Assembly: GCA_951394045.1 (NCBI GenBank)
Contig: OX595990.1
Location: forward strand, 1,116,001 to 1,180,000
Direction of reading: 5' to 3'
Source: Nitzschia sp. DOCU1
Taxonomy: Eukaryota > Bacillariophyta > Bacillariophyceae > Bacillariales > Bacillariaceae
Length of the DNA: 64,000 nt
Shown: positions 21,334 to 30,924 of the stretch, piece after piece
Position numbering within the stretch: the first letter of the stretch is position 1
Layout of the letters: each line of letters opens with the position of its first letter
Program-made: the position numbers and the translations under genes
Notes under the pieces: model-generated
Databases searched by the model: none
What the model saw: only the letters and a program-made list of their open reading frames with translations
What the model was told of the DNA's origin: nothing

Positions 21334-21812
21334 AGATCCGAAAACGCCTCGGTGCTCGCATAATGTGGGGGCAGGTAACTTGTATAGTTCTAAGTAGTAG
21401 AAAAACCTTTGAATAGGGAAACAATACTAAAAGTTCTGCCCCAGACAGCGCCGTGTAATAGCAACTATACATTGCAGTCTCGGGACCAGGGCGGGACTGA
21501 TGGTGGAATGACTGATGTGACTGAAGTTCGCCCTAACAACGGACAAACTCTCTCTTTGCTTTTATCTCTCTGGCATCGTCAGAGAAGGCGAGATTTCGGG
21601 GTATTTCATTTCGACGAGTGATATTAATACACAGCCAGGGCAGAGCGTGATTGCCTTCTCGTTTTTCGGAACCTTACTTTGCTTGCCATTACAACTGCAA
21701 TAGCACTGGTCACAAAGAAATCTGGGGTTCCATCGCCGATCGAAGAGCCCCGCTGTTGTTACCCAAGCCTCGTTCGAACGTGAGACCGGCACGGGGAACG
21801 TGTGATTCTGCC
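21334..21812. other. Upstream region of GPCR copy 1, duplicated before copy 3
   Basis: No gene is called. From about 21609 (TTTCGACGAGTG) to the ATG, this sequence is clearly related to 35103-35276 ahead of copy 3, for example CACTGGTCACAAAGA and GATTCTGCCATGGCAGAT. The tandem duplication therefore included promoter sequence. Confidence 0.6.
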
Positions 21813-22793
21813 ATGGCAGATATTTACACAGAAGTTCAGCGCAAAATGCTGACAATCCTTCCTATGACTACGTCGCCTCTTTCCATCATGGGGTCGTCTT
21901 TAATTCTGTACATGTTACATCTTCGGGGTGAGAGGCGGCTCTACCATCGGCTGATGTTTGCTCTGTGTGTCTCTGACGTTATGAGCTCTTGCAATTCTAT
22001 GTTGAGTACGATACCAGTACCAAAGGAAATGGGCGTCTTTCTGGCCAAGGGGAACACGGCTACGTGTACCGCATCGGGTTTCTTTACACAACTAAGTGCC
22101 GCTACGGGATTCTACAATATCTCGCTGATGCTGTCCTTTGTTTGTATGGTGCGCTATAAGTGGAGAGAAGCAGATGTTGCGGCTAAATGCGAAAAATATA
22201 TGCACACGATTTGCATTGGTCTTCCGTTGCTGTTTGGTACTGTGGGACTCTCCCTGCAAATGTATAATCCTGTCGCGAATATCGGATTCTTGGCTTGCTT
22301 CATAACGCCGTATCCACCGGACTGCGACCTTTTGGATGATGTGGAATGTACGCGCGGCGGCGACAACACTCGAGTATTCCTGTTGATAGCCAGTCTCATA
22401 CCACTTTTGAGCACGGTGATCATCTTGTTGGGGGAGGCCTTTTGTATCTGGTGGACTGTCCACCAGCAACAGCGGCACTCTTCTCGGCATAGCCAATACA
22501 ACATTTACAACACCAGTCGACAGGTTGCTATCCAATCCCTCATCTATGGGGTAGTCTTTTTCAATACCTTTGTTTGGATGGCGATTGATCCGATATCGGA
22601 TATGCTATTCCCTAGGAATGGAATCACGAATTTCAAAGTGGCCGTCCGATTCTTGGCCGGACTCTTCTATCCCAGCCAGGGCTTTTTCAACTTCTGGTCT
22701 ATATTCGACCACGATACATGCGGATACGAAGGCGTCGACACGACATGTCCATGTGGTGGGCCTTTAGGGAAACCATTGTGGGCGAAAAGTTAA
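21813..22793 (+). CDS. Seven-transmembrane GPCR-like receptor, copy 1 (C-tail frameshifted)
   Basis: The frame encodes 326 residues with seven hydrophobic segments starting near residues 12, 45, 85, 130, 186, 230 and 262. TM3 ends in FVCMVRYKW, in the position of the DRY motif. Extracellular loop 2 has paired cysteines (CFITPYPPDC...VEC). TM7 carries PSQGFFNF, resembling the PLQGFxN motif of cAMP-receptor-like/class E GPCRs. Compared with copies 2 and 3, one T is missing from the T-run at 22692-22693. The frame shifts inside TM7 and ends in an unrelated tail (DHDTCGYEGVDTT...). The original tail survives in another frame at 22718-23155. The start ATGGCAGAT is conserved in copy 3. Ligand is unknown; signalling competence is doubtful. 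Confidence 0.75.
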   Translation: MADIYTEVQRKMLTILPMTTSPLSIMGSSLILYMLHLRGERRLYHRLMFALCVSDVMSSCNSMLSTIPVPKEMGVFLAKGNTATCTASGFFTQLSAATGFYNISLMLSFVCMVRYKWREADVAAKCEKYMHTICIGLPLLFGTVGLSLQMYNPVANIGFLACFITPYPPDCDLLDDVECTRGGDNTRVFLLIASLIPLLSTVIILLGEAFCIWWTVHQQQRHSSRHSQYNIYNTSRQVAIQSLIYGVVFFNTFVWMAIDPISDMLFPRNGITNFKVAVRFLAGLFYPSQGFFNFWSIFDHDTCGYEGVDTTCPCGGPLGKPLWAKS

Positions 22794-23155
22794 ATTCTTC
22801 CAGATACCGTCCAATAGGTACTGGAACGGCATCCAGTGACTACCTTCCAGGGCGTAATTCAACCAGCAAATTTCTGGAATTCTCATTTCGGTCTTTCCGT
22901 CACATCACGCCACAAAACCAGCCTTGTTCGACGAGGCGACCAATCCAAGCACACTCAGGTAGTGAGGATTCCAAGCTCACGTCAAGTCAAGGTGAATTGG
23001 TGGTTATCGTGTCTTCATTTAGCACGACATCCTCCGATGATGGCGCAGGCAAGGGCATGCTGGTGACTGCCCTGGAGGAACGGGCAAAGGCAGTCTCCAT
23101 GGAGGAGGAGGACGAGGACGACCTCGGAGACGCTTCAAGCGAAGAAGAGAGATAA
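22711..23155 (+). pseudogene. Detached C-terminal tail of GPCR copy 1
   Basis: This frame continues the TM7/tail junction of copies 2 and 3: RYMRIRRRRHDMSMWWAF, then ETIVGEKLNSSRYRP, ending in an acidic EEEDEDDLGDASSEEER. It is out of frame with the seven-helix part at 21813 because of a 1-nt deletion about 20 nt upstream. Length (about 145 residues) and composition suit a cytoplasmic GPCR tail. It could be a sequencing error in a T homopolymer. Confidence 0.65.
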
Positions 23156-23890
23156 TGCTTGGATCTGATCAAGTACCACACAAATTGCAGCTACAAGGGA
23201 GTAATCACATCGTTTCAATGAAACACGGGGCACACGAGTGCATCCCTTTTGATATTCGATCTACTTCTTCGTGCTTGTTTGGCAGCTTAGGTTCGCCGCG
23301 ACTCCTCCTTGGTTATCCTCCCCGGACAACCAGTCAAGATCACAGACAGTCACGGTAGTCCACAACTTGCTCTAGCATACAGGACTATGATACAGTATGC
23401 TCCATCCGCGGTTTTTGGCCACAAATATCATACTAAAGTAGCTTTTATTAGTTACTAATAGTATGTTTAAAGAAAGGGTACTATAGACTGTCTGTACCTA
23501 CCAGTCATTGGGACAACTGTACATATGGATGTGACTCCGTCCTCCGGGTTCAATTGACTGCTGTACCTCCGGGGGGATACTGCTGTGGTTCGCTCGAGGA
23601 CGGAATGAAACGATGAAGATGATGGCCAAAATGCTTCTTTTGCGGTCACATCTGTACTTCTTTTGTCCAGTATGCATTGTAGCTATAAACCCAAACCACT
23701 TCTGCTCTTTCTGCATTGAGTAGTATTTGCCACTCTAGCATAACAGGCTCATAGTACTCACAAAGGCAGAAGAATAATCACACTCAGAGAGGCTTTTAAG
23801 TCTTTAGCCGAATTGACGAATAGTCTCGGTGTTTGTTGGTCAAACACTCTCTCGACCGTGAGACCGGCAGGGGGAACGTGAGATTCTGCC
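23156..23890. other. Spacer between GPCR copies 1 and 2
   Basis: No gene is supported. The last part (CGTGAGACCGGCAGGGGGAACGTGA, 23859 on) resembles the leader of copy 1, so at least the proximal promoter is duplicated. The rest is not shared with the other spacers. Confidence 0.4.
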
Positions 23891-24874
23891 ATGACAGATA
23901 TTTACACAGAAGTTCAGCGCAAAATGCTGACAATCCTTCCCATGACTACGTCGCCTCTTTCCATCATGGGGTCGTCTGGAATTTTGTATATGCTATATCT
24001 TCGGGGAGAGAAGCGGCTCTACCATCGGCTGATGTTTGCTGTGTGCGTCTCTGACGTTATCAGCTCCTGCAATTTTATGTTGAGTACGTTACCAGTACCA
24101 AAGGAAATTGGCGTCTTTCTGGCCAAGGGGAACACGGCTACTTGCACCGCATCGGGTTTCTTTTCACAACTCAGCAGCTCTACGGGATTCTACAATATCT
24201 CGCTGATGCTGTCCTTTGTTTGTATGGTGCGTTACAAATGGAGGGAAGAAGATGTTGCGGCTAGATACGAAAAGTACATGCACACGATTTGCATTGGTCT
24301 TCCGTTGCTGTTTGGTATTGTGGGAGTCTCCCTGAAAATGTATAATCCTGTTGCGAATATCGGTTTCTTGAGATGCTTCATAACGCCGTACCCTCCGGAT
24401 TGTGACATTATGGACGATGTGGAATGTACACGCGGGGAGCATGCTCGAGTGTTTCTGACGGCAGGAGGTGTTCTACCCTTGCTGATTACGGTGATCATCC
24501 TGTTGGGGGCTGCCTTGTTTGTGTGGTGGACTGTCCGACAGCATCAGCGGCAGTCTTCTCGACATGGCCAATACAATGTTCACAACACCAGTCGACAGGT
24601 CGCTATCCAATCGCTCATATATGGGGTTGTCTTTTTAAATACCTATGCTTGGTTATTGATTGATCCAATTGCGGATTTGATTTTCCCCAACAACGAAATC
24701 ACCAACTTTCGAGTGGCCGTCATATTCTTGAGTCAATTATTTTATACGAGCCAGGGCTTTTTCAACTTTCTGGTCTACATTCGACCACGATATCCATGTC
24801 GTATCAAAGTCCAAGATATCTTCTTGGAATTTCGGCCAAACTCCAAGATATCTTGGACTTTGCTTTTTACGTAG
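23891..24874 (+). CDS. Seven-transmembrane GPCR-like receptor, copy 2 (tail interrupted by a MITE)
   Basis: The frame of 327 residues is strongly similar to copies 1 and 3 over all seven helices. Shared landmarks are MTDIYTEVQRKMLTILPMTT at the start, MVRYKW after TM3, the loop cysteines CFITPYPPDC, and TSQGFFNFLVYIRPRY at the end of TM7. Directly after YIRPRY the frame enters a 361-bp inserted element (24793-25153). It ends with about 20 foreign residues (IKVQDIFLEFRPNSKISW). The native tail resumes beyond the insertion. Removing the insert at its TA borders would restore the frame. The seven-helix core itself is undamaged. Natural ligand and coupling are unknown. Confidence 0.78.
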   Translation: MTDIYTEVQRKMLTILPMTTSPLSIMGSSGILYMLYLRGEKRLYHRLMFAVCVSDVISSCNFMLSTLPVPKEIGVFLAKGNTATCTASGFFSQLSSSTGFYNISLMLSFVCMVRYKWREEDVAARYEKYMHTICIGLPLLFGIVGVSLKMYNPVANIGFLRCFITPYPPDCDIMDDVECTRGEHARVFLTAGGVLPLLITVIILLGAALFVWWTVRQHQRQSSRHGQYNVHNTSRQVAIQSLIYGVVFLNTYAWLLIDPIADLIFPNNEITNFRVAVIFLSQLFYTSQGFFNFLVYIRPRYPCRIKVQDIFLEFRPNSKISWTLLFT

Positions 24875-25153
24875 AACACAGTACATTCGCTACGGCAAAC
24901 GACACACAGCCACAAGTCTTTCCCCGCCTTCTGCGAGCCTCTGTTTCCCCGACTCTTTGTCATTGATGCACACAAAAGCAAAGCGGGGGCTGCCAACAAA
25001 TGCAGCAAGAGTGCACAAGAGAACTGAAGAACGGAATCGGACAGACAGATAAGCACGTACATGTGGTACAAAACTCACGTTGCGCAAAGTCGAAGATATC
25101 TTCGACTTTGGCTTTTGGGGGAGGATTTTGCCGCGTTGGGCAGGCGACATGGA
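24793..25153. mobile_element. MITE-like insertion, 361 bp, TA target duplication
   Basis: The element begins TCCATGTCG and ends CGACATGGA, perfect 9-bp terminal inverted repeats, flanked on both sides by TA. The empty site is visible in GPCR copies 1 and 3 (CGATACATGCGG or TGATACATGCGG), so the ends are set by comparison. It contains a perfect inverted pair, CAAAGTCCAAGATATCTT (from 24805) with its complement about 25 nt on. Near the right end is a 26-bp perfect palindrome, CAAAGTCGAAGAT plus its complement (about 25084-25109). There is no coding capacity. The TA duplication fits a Tc1/mariner-type MITE; the family is inferred from this only. Confidence 0.8.
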
Positions 25154-25354
25154 TATATGCGAATACGAAAGCGTCGAGGCGACATGTCCATGTGGTGGGC
25201 CTTACGAGAAGCCGTTACCGGCGAAGCGTTAGAATCTTCAAGATACTTTCCGGTGGGGACGGGATCCGGGAATTCCGAGAGAGAGCAAAATAACAAATTT
25301 CTGGCTCCCTTTCGCTCTTTAAGGAAGAGGAGGAGGGTGGAGACCGATAACTAG
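25154..25354 (+). pseudogene. Tail remnant of GPCR copy 2, truncated by the Crypton array
   Basis: After the MITE the tail resumes as YMRIRKRRGDMSMWWALREA and continues ...LESSRYFPVGTGSG...FLAPFRSL, closely matching copy 3. At 25321 it runs into the mobile array. The last residues, RKRRRVETDN, are identical to the C-terminus of the Crypton protein. About 70 residues of tail present in copy 3 are lost. Confidence 0.75.
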
Positions 25355-25986
25355 TGGCGCTAAATTCAGTGGTCCCCTGGAGAGGAGGGGGGTGGTGGTG
25401 GGCAAAACTTTACTCAATTATACATAACTGAATAGCAAGGATTTTGATTCTATAGTTATTTCTACTGGAGCAATTTCATAGCCTAGTAAAGATTTCAAGA
25501 TTTCTGTCAATGCCATGGTCAAATTCCTGAAAAGTTTTAGTCTTGGTCCGAGCCGTCGAGGAGGGGGTGTTCCCCCAAAAAGTTAGTCTGGGAAGTCATG
25601 GATATTGTTGACTCAATGGAATGTGGAGGTGTGACGAGCGCTTTGTGTTAAATGAAGGTATCCTAAGTAGAAAGCATGTTAAAGGTGGTACATCTTCTAC
25701 ATACATGTTTTGGCAACAGGGATCTTGGTACAAATGAAAAGTGTGTGGTTTTTTCCGGACCAGTACCAGAGATCACCGTTCAAATGTCTCGTAGAATGCC
25801 CAAAATGGGGTCTGAGGCTTCATTTCCGGCCCTTGGACTGTGGAAAGAGAACAGGTACATAATCTACACAAAAGACGTACAATAGACAGTGGGTTTTGTG
25901 GCATCTCAAAATTGCTAAGTACTTTAAAATTTGTATGGGTTTGCCATCTAAGTAATGATTCGGTGCAATAAATTTCAACTAAGTAT

Positions 25987-26469
25987 CTAAATGTTAAGAT
26001 TGCTAAGTGACTGCCCAAGGAGACGGATCTCGGACACCAGAGAAGCTTGGACTTCCTTAAGAGACGCGACCTCCGCCTGCAAGCCTGCCACCTTGTCCGT
26101 CAGAGCCTTGAGGTCCGACTGGTCATCTTGTGTACCCCCCTCTTCCTCCGGGGGCACCTCTTGGGGGGGAAGGACTAGATGGACTTGTCGTACCTTTGCT
26201 ACCGATGTTTTGAGCACAAGGATCGTCATTCCAGAATGAGGACCTTCATCCAGCCTCACATGCAGCTTCATTGGCGTCACCCTGATGACAATGCCAATGT
26301 TGCATGCAGTGTTTGGCTTTTTTTTGTACGTACCACGTACGATTTTCACTCTGTCACCAACCCTCATGGTGGATGATTCCAATGCGATGGACTTCGACGA
26401 TTTGTGACAAATTTGGGGGCCAGAGCACTGGCTGGTGCGCGAGGAGTTTCCCTCCAAAAATGTCCACAT
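25987..26469 (-). CDS. KOW-like/coiled-coil protein, antisense in A repeat 1
   Basis: 160 residues on the strand opposite the recombinase. From Met35 (genomic 26367), which may be the true start, comes RVGDRVKIVRGTYKKKPNTA, a KOW-like beta-barrel motif. A basic strand region (KLHVRLDEGPHSGMTILVLKTSVAKV) follows. The C-terminal half is an acidic linker and a heptad-patterned coiled coil (LKALTDKVAGLQAEVASLKE...). KOW motifs bind RNA or ribosomal and transcription complexes. Its presence in all three A copies suggests it is an element-encoded accessory protein; that is inference. It could also be a captured host fragment. Confidence 0.55.
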   Translation of the reverse strand: MWTFLEGNSSRTSQCSGPQICHKSSKSIALESSTMRVGDRVKIVRGTYKKKPNTACNIGIVIRVTPMKLHVRLDEGPHSGMTILVLKTSVAKVRQVHLVLPPQEVPPEEEGGTQDDQSDLKALTDKVAGLQAEVASLKEVQASLVSEIRLLGQSLSNLNI

Positions 26470-26656
26470 TCGGTTGGTAAATGACAGTTATTTTTGTTGC
26501 ACGCCGGCGGTGCCGGCGCGCGCTTTCCAAGTCAACGGCTTGTAAAGCAGAGCGCGCGAATTTACTTATGCATGAGAGCAGGCATGCCCCTTTGCATAAA
26601 TGTAAAGGTGTTTACGTTAAGTATTTTTTGCTGGTATTATTTGTAAAGGTACCTAC

Positions 26657-26681
26657 GGAGTCTAGCCGCAGGCTAGACTCC
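26657..26681. repeat. Perfect palindrome in A (hairpin 1)
   Basis: GGAGTCTAGCC, three bases GCA, then the exact complement. It recurs at 30835-30859 and 35013-35037. It is followed by a second imperfect inversion (CAACACC...GGTGTT). It lies near the A/B border, where a recombinase site or a transcript 3' hairpin would be plausible. Confidence 0.6.
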
Positions 26682-26811
26682 ACCGCAACACCACGCGATA
26701 AGCCCTAGACGCGGTGTTAGACTAAGGATAAATAATCTTTCATTATAGGGAGCTGAGTCTAAAATCCTGGGCGCAGAAACCGCGCGATTTAGACCTCAAG
26801 TCTCAATTCTA

Positions 26812-26835
26812 ACGCAAATAAAGGCCTTTATTTGC
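26812..26835. repeat. Perfect 24-bp palindrome near the start of B
   Basis: CGCAAATAAAGG followed directly by its complement. It recurs in B2 at 30990-31013. A degraded version (CGCAAATAAAGGCACTTATTCG) lies about 60 nt downstream. A further inversion, GACGTCACGAC...GTCGTGACGTC, lies at about 26917-26944. The cluster lies upstream of the recombinase start, suggesting paired protein-binding sites. Confidence 0.6.
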
Positions 26836-27080
26836 GATGGGTACGCATTTAGGGCTGTAGAATCAATACCGAGTCTAGCTCACCTTCGCAAATAAAGGCA
26901 CTTATTCGCCATCATTCGACGTCACGACCGCTCCGTCGTGACGTCCCACCCAGAGTTCAAAACCATGCCGGCGTGCCCGTCGAAACGGTCCGATCCGAGC
27001 AAGTCTCCCGCCAAGATCCCGATGAGCGTCTTCCATTTTCGTCGTCGCAAACACATTCGCATCGCATTGCATTGTCAACC

Positions 27081-29535
27081 ATGCCAAGAGGACGTAAGAA
27101 ACAAACCTATGGCGGGTCCACCCCTGTAGCAGGCCCTGTAGTAGTGCCTGCAATTGTAACCCAGCACCAAACCAATGTAGCAGTAGCCGCCAACAATCTC
27201 ACAGCAGCTGCTGGTGCCGCTGCAATGGCGGAGGCTGTCCGTGCTATCAACCTAGCACACAGGAAGCCGAACACTGCAGCTGCCTACGATCCGAAATCGC
27301 TAGAATGGAATGAATTCTGCGATGCAATGTATTCTGAGCACCCTGTAGCTTTCAGATATACAGTGGATAGTGAGAAACTCTTTCGTTTCATCGGCTACCA
27401 TGCCTTTAGAAACAAAAGACAAGGCGGGAAAAGTCGACCTGGTCGTGTCTCGTTTGACCCGTTGGAACGAAGGAACAGGAACTTCTCCAGCACATTGCCG
27501 CGCGCCAGGAGAACCCAGAGTACGTGTTCCCCGACCCTGAGCACCCGTTGGGTGCTGATGCAATTAACACGTATATCAGTACAGTTCGGAGCATCTGGAG
27601 CGAACAGCGGGAAAAAGGGGCAAACAACCACAGCTGGGATGCCATCCGTGGAGATCTACGTGTAGTGCACATGGTGAACATGGTGAAGGGCCGCAAGGCC
27701 CGAATCAAACGCGCAAGATTTGACGAGAAACTCGACCGAGATTTCCAGCCTTTTCAGTCAATGGACCAGTTTCCCATTGCTGAACAATGGCTGTGGGACT
27801 ATGGCAAAGGGACGAGACAGCAATGCTTTGTAGGCTTGAGATCGCGTATGGCATTCTCATGGTGCTACCATGCTGTTCTCCGCCAGGAGAGTCTATTTCT
27901 TGGTGAGTTGAGCGACTTGTTTAGTTTTATTCTTCGTCGTGACGATCATTCAGATCCCATGGAGGTTGTCATCCTCCAAATGAGGACAGGCAAAACTGTA
28001 GGTCGTTGCAATGATAGCCCGCAATATGGTCGCGCTATTCGCAACAAGAAAGTGTTGGAATGCCCTGTTGGCGCCCTTGCATTCTATCTATTCTACAGGT
28101 TTGCCTACAGTGGAGAAATGAGCGACAGCTGCAGGCCGGACTTTTCCAAAAATAAGGCCTGGTTTGATGTCAAACTTCTTTCAGACGGTAGTCTGAATCA
28201 TAGTAAGTGCATGAAGCCACGAACTTTCACTGATGTGATAAAGAAATGCTTCGCCGAATGTCACATCTTTGCTTCCTGGGTTGGCCATTGGGGCCGCCAT
28301 TGTGCAAATGCAAAAATGGAGACGATGGATGTGCCGGATGTTCAACAGATGAGGATGGGTAAGTGGGAGTATTGTTTGTGTTTTCGTTAGCAACATTGAT
28401 GACTTACGTATTGTTCTCTACTGTGCTGTCGTCGAATATATTTAAAGGGCATTGGGACCACACCGTCCATGCCAAAACATATTCGTCACAGGTAGCCATT
28501 CATGGCATGAAAGGCATGGCCGGCTACACCAAGAATGAAGACTACTACCTCCCACGCAATCGGATTGAGCCGCCTACTGAGCTAGAAAAGCAGATCTTTC
28601 CTTGGGTCGACGCGGAATTGGTTAAGTTAGAGGAAAAATTTGCGGCAGACAGCGACGATCCAAAGGCGACAGCATGGGGCTTCCTTCGGTTTTTGAGGTC
28701 GATGAGGCGGGTCATTCTGCAGGATGCGGCGGCCATGATTGTGGAGGACCCAGGGCGGCGCAATCAGCATCCATTCTTCCAGTTGGAGTTGTTCCATTCT
28801 GATTCCTTTGAGGCATTTGTTGGCCGGATGCGCAATCTTTTGATGGAGTCGTCAGTGCAGGCAGAGGCAAGAGGACAGATAGAGAAGGCACTTAGGGGCA
28901 TGAACGCGAGATTCGACAATCTGGAGAGTAGAGTGCAGGGGGGGTATTCCATGGTTGCTAGCCGCCTTGAGGAGTTGGTAAGGGCACAACTTGACAATTT
29001 TCGAGTTTCAATCGCAGCTACAGTGGCAGACCAGTTGATTGTTGCAGCCGATTCGATCAGGGCAACTGGCGGCGATAGAGAGTCGAATGGTGGAGAACAA
29101 GGAGGTAGTGGAGTGGAGGAGTTGGAGGCTTCTGGTTTGGATGATCCAAGTTACTTTGGGCACAAGTTGACAACGGGATTCTGCGGTTCAGATTCCGTTT
29201 TTCGGATGTACAATGAATGGCATGGGCTAAGGGAGTTCACAGGAATTCCTGTGGATGGAGGCATTGCCGCCATTGAGGCTGCTCATGGGAGCAATTGGCG
29301 GAAAGTGGGCAAATATTGGACGGCCAAGGAGCAAAAACATTTCAGTAGGATGGGGATCATCATGAGGGGCATCGATTGTGCAGTGGCAGAAGGCCACAAT
29401 TTCGCTGATGTTTGTCAGGAGCTGACACAGCACTTTACTCATGGCGGTTCCAAGTCGCTAGCAGGTTTAGCAATCTATGTTCAGGAGAAAGGTTGGGTTG
29501 AAAGGAAGAGGAGGAGGGTGGAGACCGATAACTAG
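27081..29535 (+). pseudogene. Crypton tyrosine recombinase, copy 1 (one frameshift, one intron)
   Basis: The start MPRGRKKQTYGG (27081) leads to an SAM-like DNA-binding part (RKPNTAAAYDPKSLEWNEFC...KLFRFIGYHAFRNKR). The frame then shifts by one at a C-run near 27458-27460 and continues as ...PEYVFPDPEHPLGADAINTY, then KRARFDEKLDRDFQPF and the Ndc10/Crypton-like catalytic core (HAVLRQESLFLGELSDLF, CPVGALAFYLFYRFAYSG). The HxxR motif is HWGR. An 89-nt intron (28359-28447, GTAAGT...AAAG) interrupts just before G-H-W and the probable nucleophile Tyr in AKTYSS. The C-terminus has a GCR1_C-like DNA-binding region (GLREFTGIPVDGG...WRKVGKYW). The shift looks like a 1-nt deletion. Assignment to Cryptons is firm; the exact subgroup is not. 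Confidence 0.8.
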
Positions 29536-30924
29536 TGGCGCTAAATTCAGTGGTCCCCTGGAGAGGGGGGTGGTGGTGGGCAAAACTTTACTCAATTATA
29601 CATAACTGAATAGCAAGGATTTTGATTCTATAGTTATTTCTACTGGAGCAATTTCATAGCCTAGTAAAGATTTCAAGATTTCTGTCAATGCCATGGTCAA
29701 ATTCCTGAAAAGTTTTAGTCTTGGTCCGAGCCGTCGAGGACGGGGTGTTCCCCCAAAAAGTTAGTCTGGGAAGTCATGGATATTGTTGACTCAATGGAAT
29801 GTGGAGGTGTGACGAGCGCTTTGTGTTAAATGAAGGTATCCTAAGTAGAAAGCATGTTAAAGGTGGTACATCTTCTACATACATGTTTTGGCAACAGGGA
29901 TCTTGGTACAAATGAAAAGTGTGTGGTTTTTTCCGGACCAGTACCAGAGATCACCGTTCAAATGTCTCGTAGAATGCCCAAAATGGGGTCTGAGGCTTCA
30001 TTTCCGGCCCTTGGACTGTGGAAAGAGAACAGGTACATAATCTACACAAAAGACGTACAATAGACAGTGGGTTTTGTGGCATCTCAAAATTGCTAAGTAC
30101 TTTAAAATTTGTATGGGTTTGCCATCTAAGTAATGATTCGGTGCAATAAATTTCAACTAAGTATCTAAATGTTAAGATTGCTAAGTGACTGCCCAAGGAG
30201 ACGGATCTCGGACACCAGAGAAGCTTGGACTTCCTTAAGAGACGCGACCTCCGCCTGCAAGCCTGCCACCTTGTCCGTCAGAGCCTTGAGGTCCGACTGG
30301 TCATCTTGTGTACCCCCCTCTTCCTCCGGGGGCACCTCTTGGGGGGGAAGGACTAGATGGACTTGTCGTACCTTTGCTACCGATGTTTTGAGCACAAGGA
30401 TCGTCATTCCAGAATGAGGACCTTCATCCAGCCTCACATGCAGCTTCATTGGCGTCACCCTGATGACAATGCCAATGTTGCATGCAGTGTTTGGCTTTTT
30501 TTTGTACGTACCACGTACGATTTTCACTCTGTCACCAACCCTCATGGTGGATGATTCCAATGCGATGGACTTCGACGATTTGTGACAAATTTGGGGGCCA
30601 GAGCATTGGCTGGTGCGCGAGGAGTTTCCCTCCAAAAATGTCCACATTCGGTTGGTAAATGACAGTTATTTTTGTTGCACGCCGGCGGTGCCGGCGCGCG
30701 CTTTCCAAGTCAACGGCTTGTAAAGCAGAGCGCGCGAATTTACTTATGCATGAGAGCAGGCATGCCCCTTTGCATAAATGTAAAGGTGTTTACGTTAAGT
30801 ATTTTTTGCTGGTATTATTTGTAAAGGTACCTACGGAGTCTAGCCGCAGGCTAGACTCCACCGCAACACCACGCGATAAGCCCTAGACGCGGTGTTAGAC
30901 TAAGGATAAATAATCTTTCATTAT
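29502..30924. repeat. A repeat, copy 2
   Basis: 1,423 bp, nearly identical to A1 and A3. It joins B1 and B2 head to tail. It overlaps the last 11 codons of the copy 1 recombinase (to 29535). Confidence 0.85.
30165..30647 (-). CDS. KOW-like/coiled-coil protein, antisense in A repeat 2
   Basis: Protein identical to the copy at 25987-26469: N-terminal KOW-like motif (VGDRVKIVRGTYKKK) and C-terminal coiled coil. An alternative start at Met35 is possible. Identity follows from the recent duplication. Confidence 0.55.
   Translation of the reverse strand: MWTFLEGNSSRTSQCSGPQICHKSSKSIALESSTMRVGDRVKIVRGTYKKKPNTACNIGIVIRVTPMKLHVRLDEGPHSGMTILVLKTSVAKVRQVHLVLPPQEVPPEEEGGTQDDQSDLKALTDKVAGLQAEVASLKEVQASLVSEIRLLGQSLSNLNI

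Larger units (their letters stand above)
25321..26746. repeat. A repeat, copy 1
   Basis: 1,426 bp. It starts with AAGGAAGAGGAGGAGGG, which encodes the last residues of the recombinase, and ends ...AATCTTTCATTAT. It differs from copies 2 and 3 by 3 extra nt in the G-rich run near 25385 and by a few substitutions. It includes the 11-bp-stem palindrome GGAGTCTAGCC-GCA-GGCTAGACTCC at 26657-26681. Confidence 0.85.
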
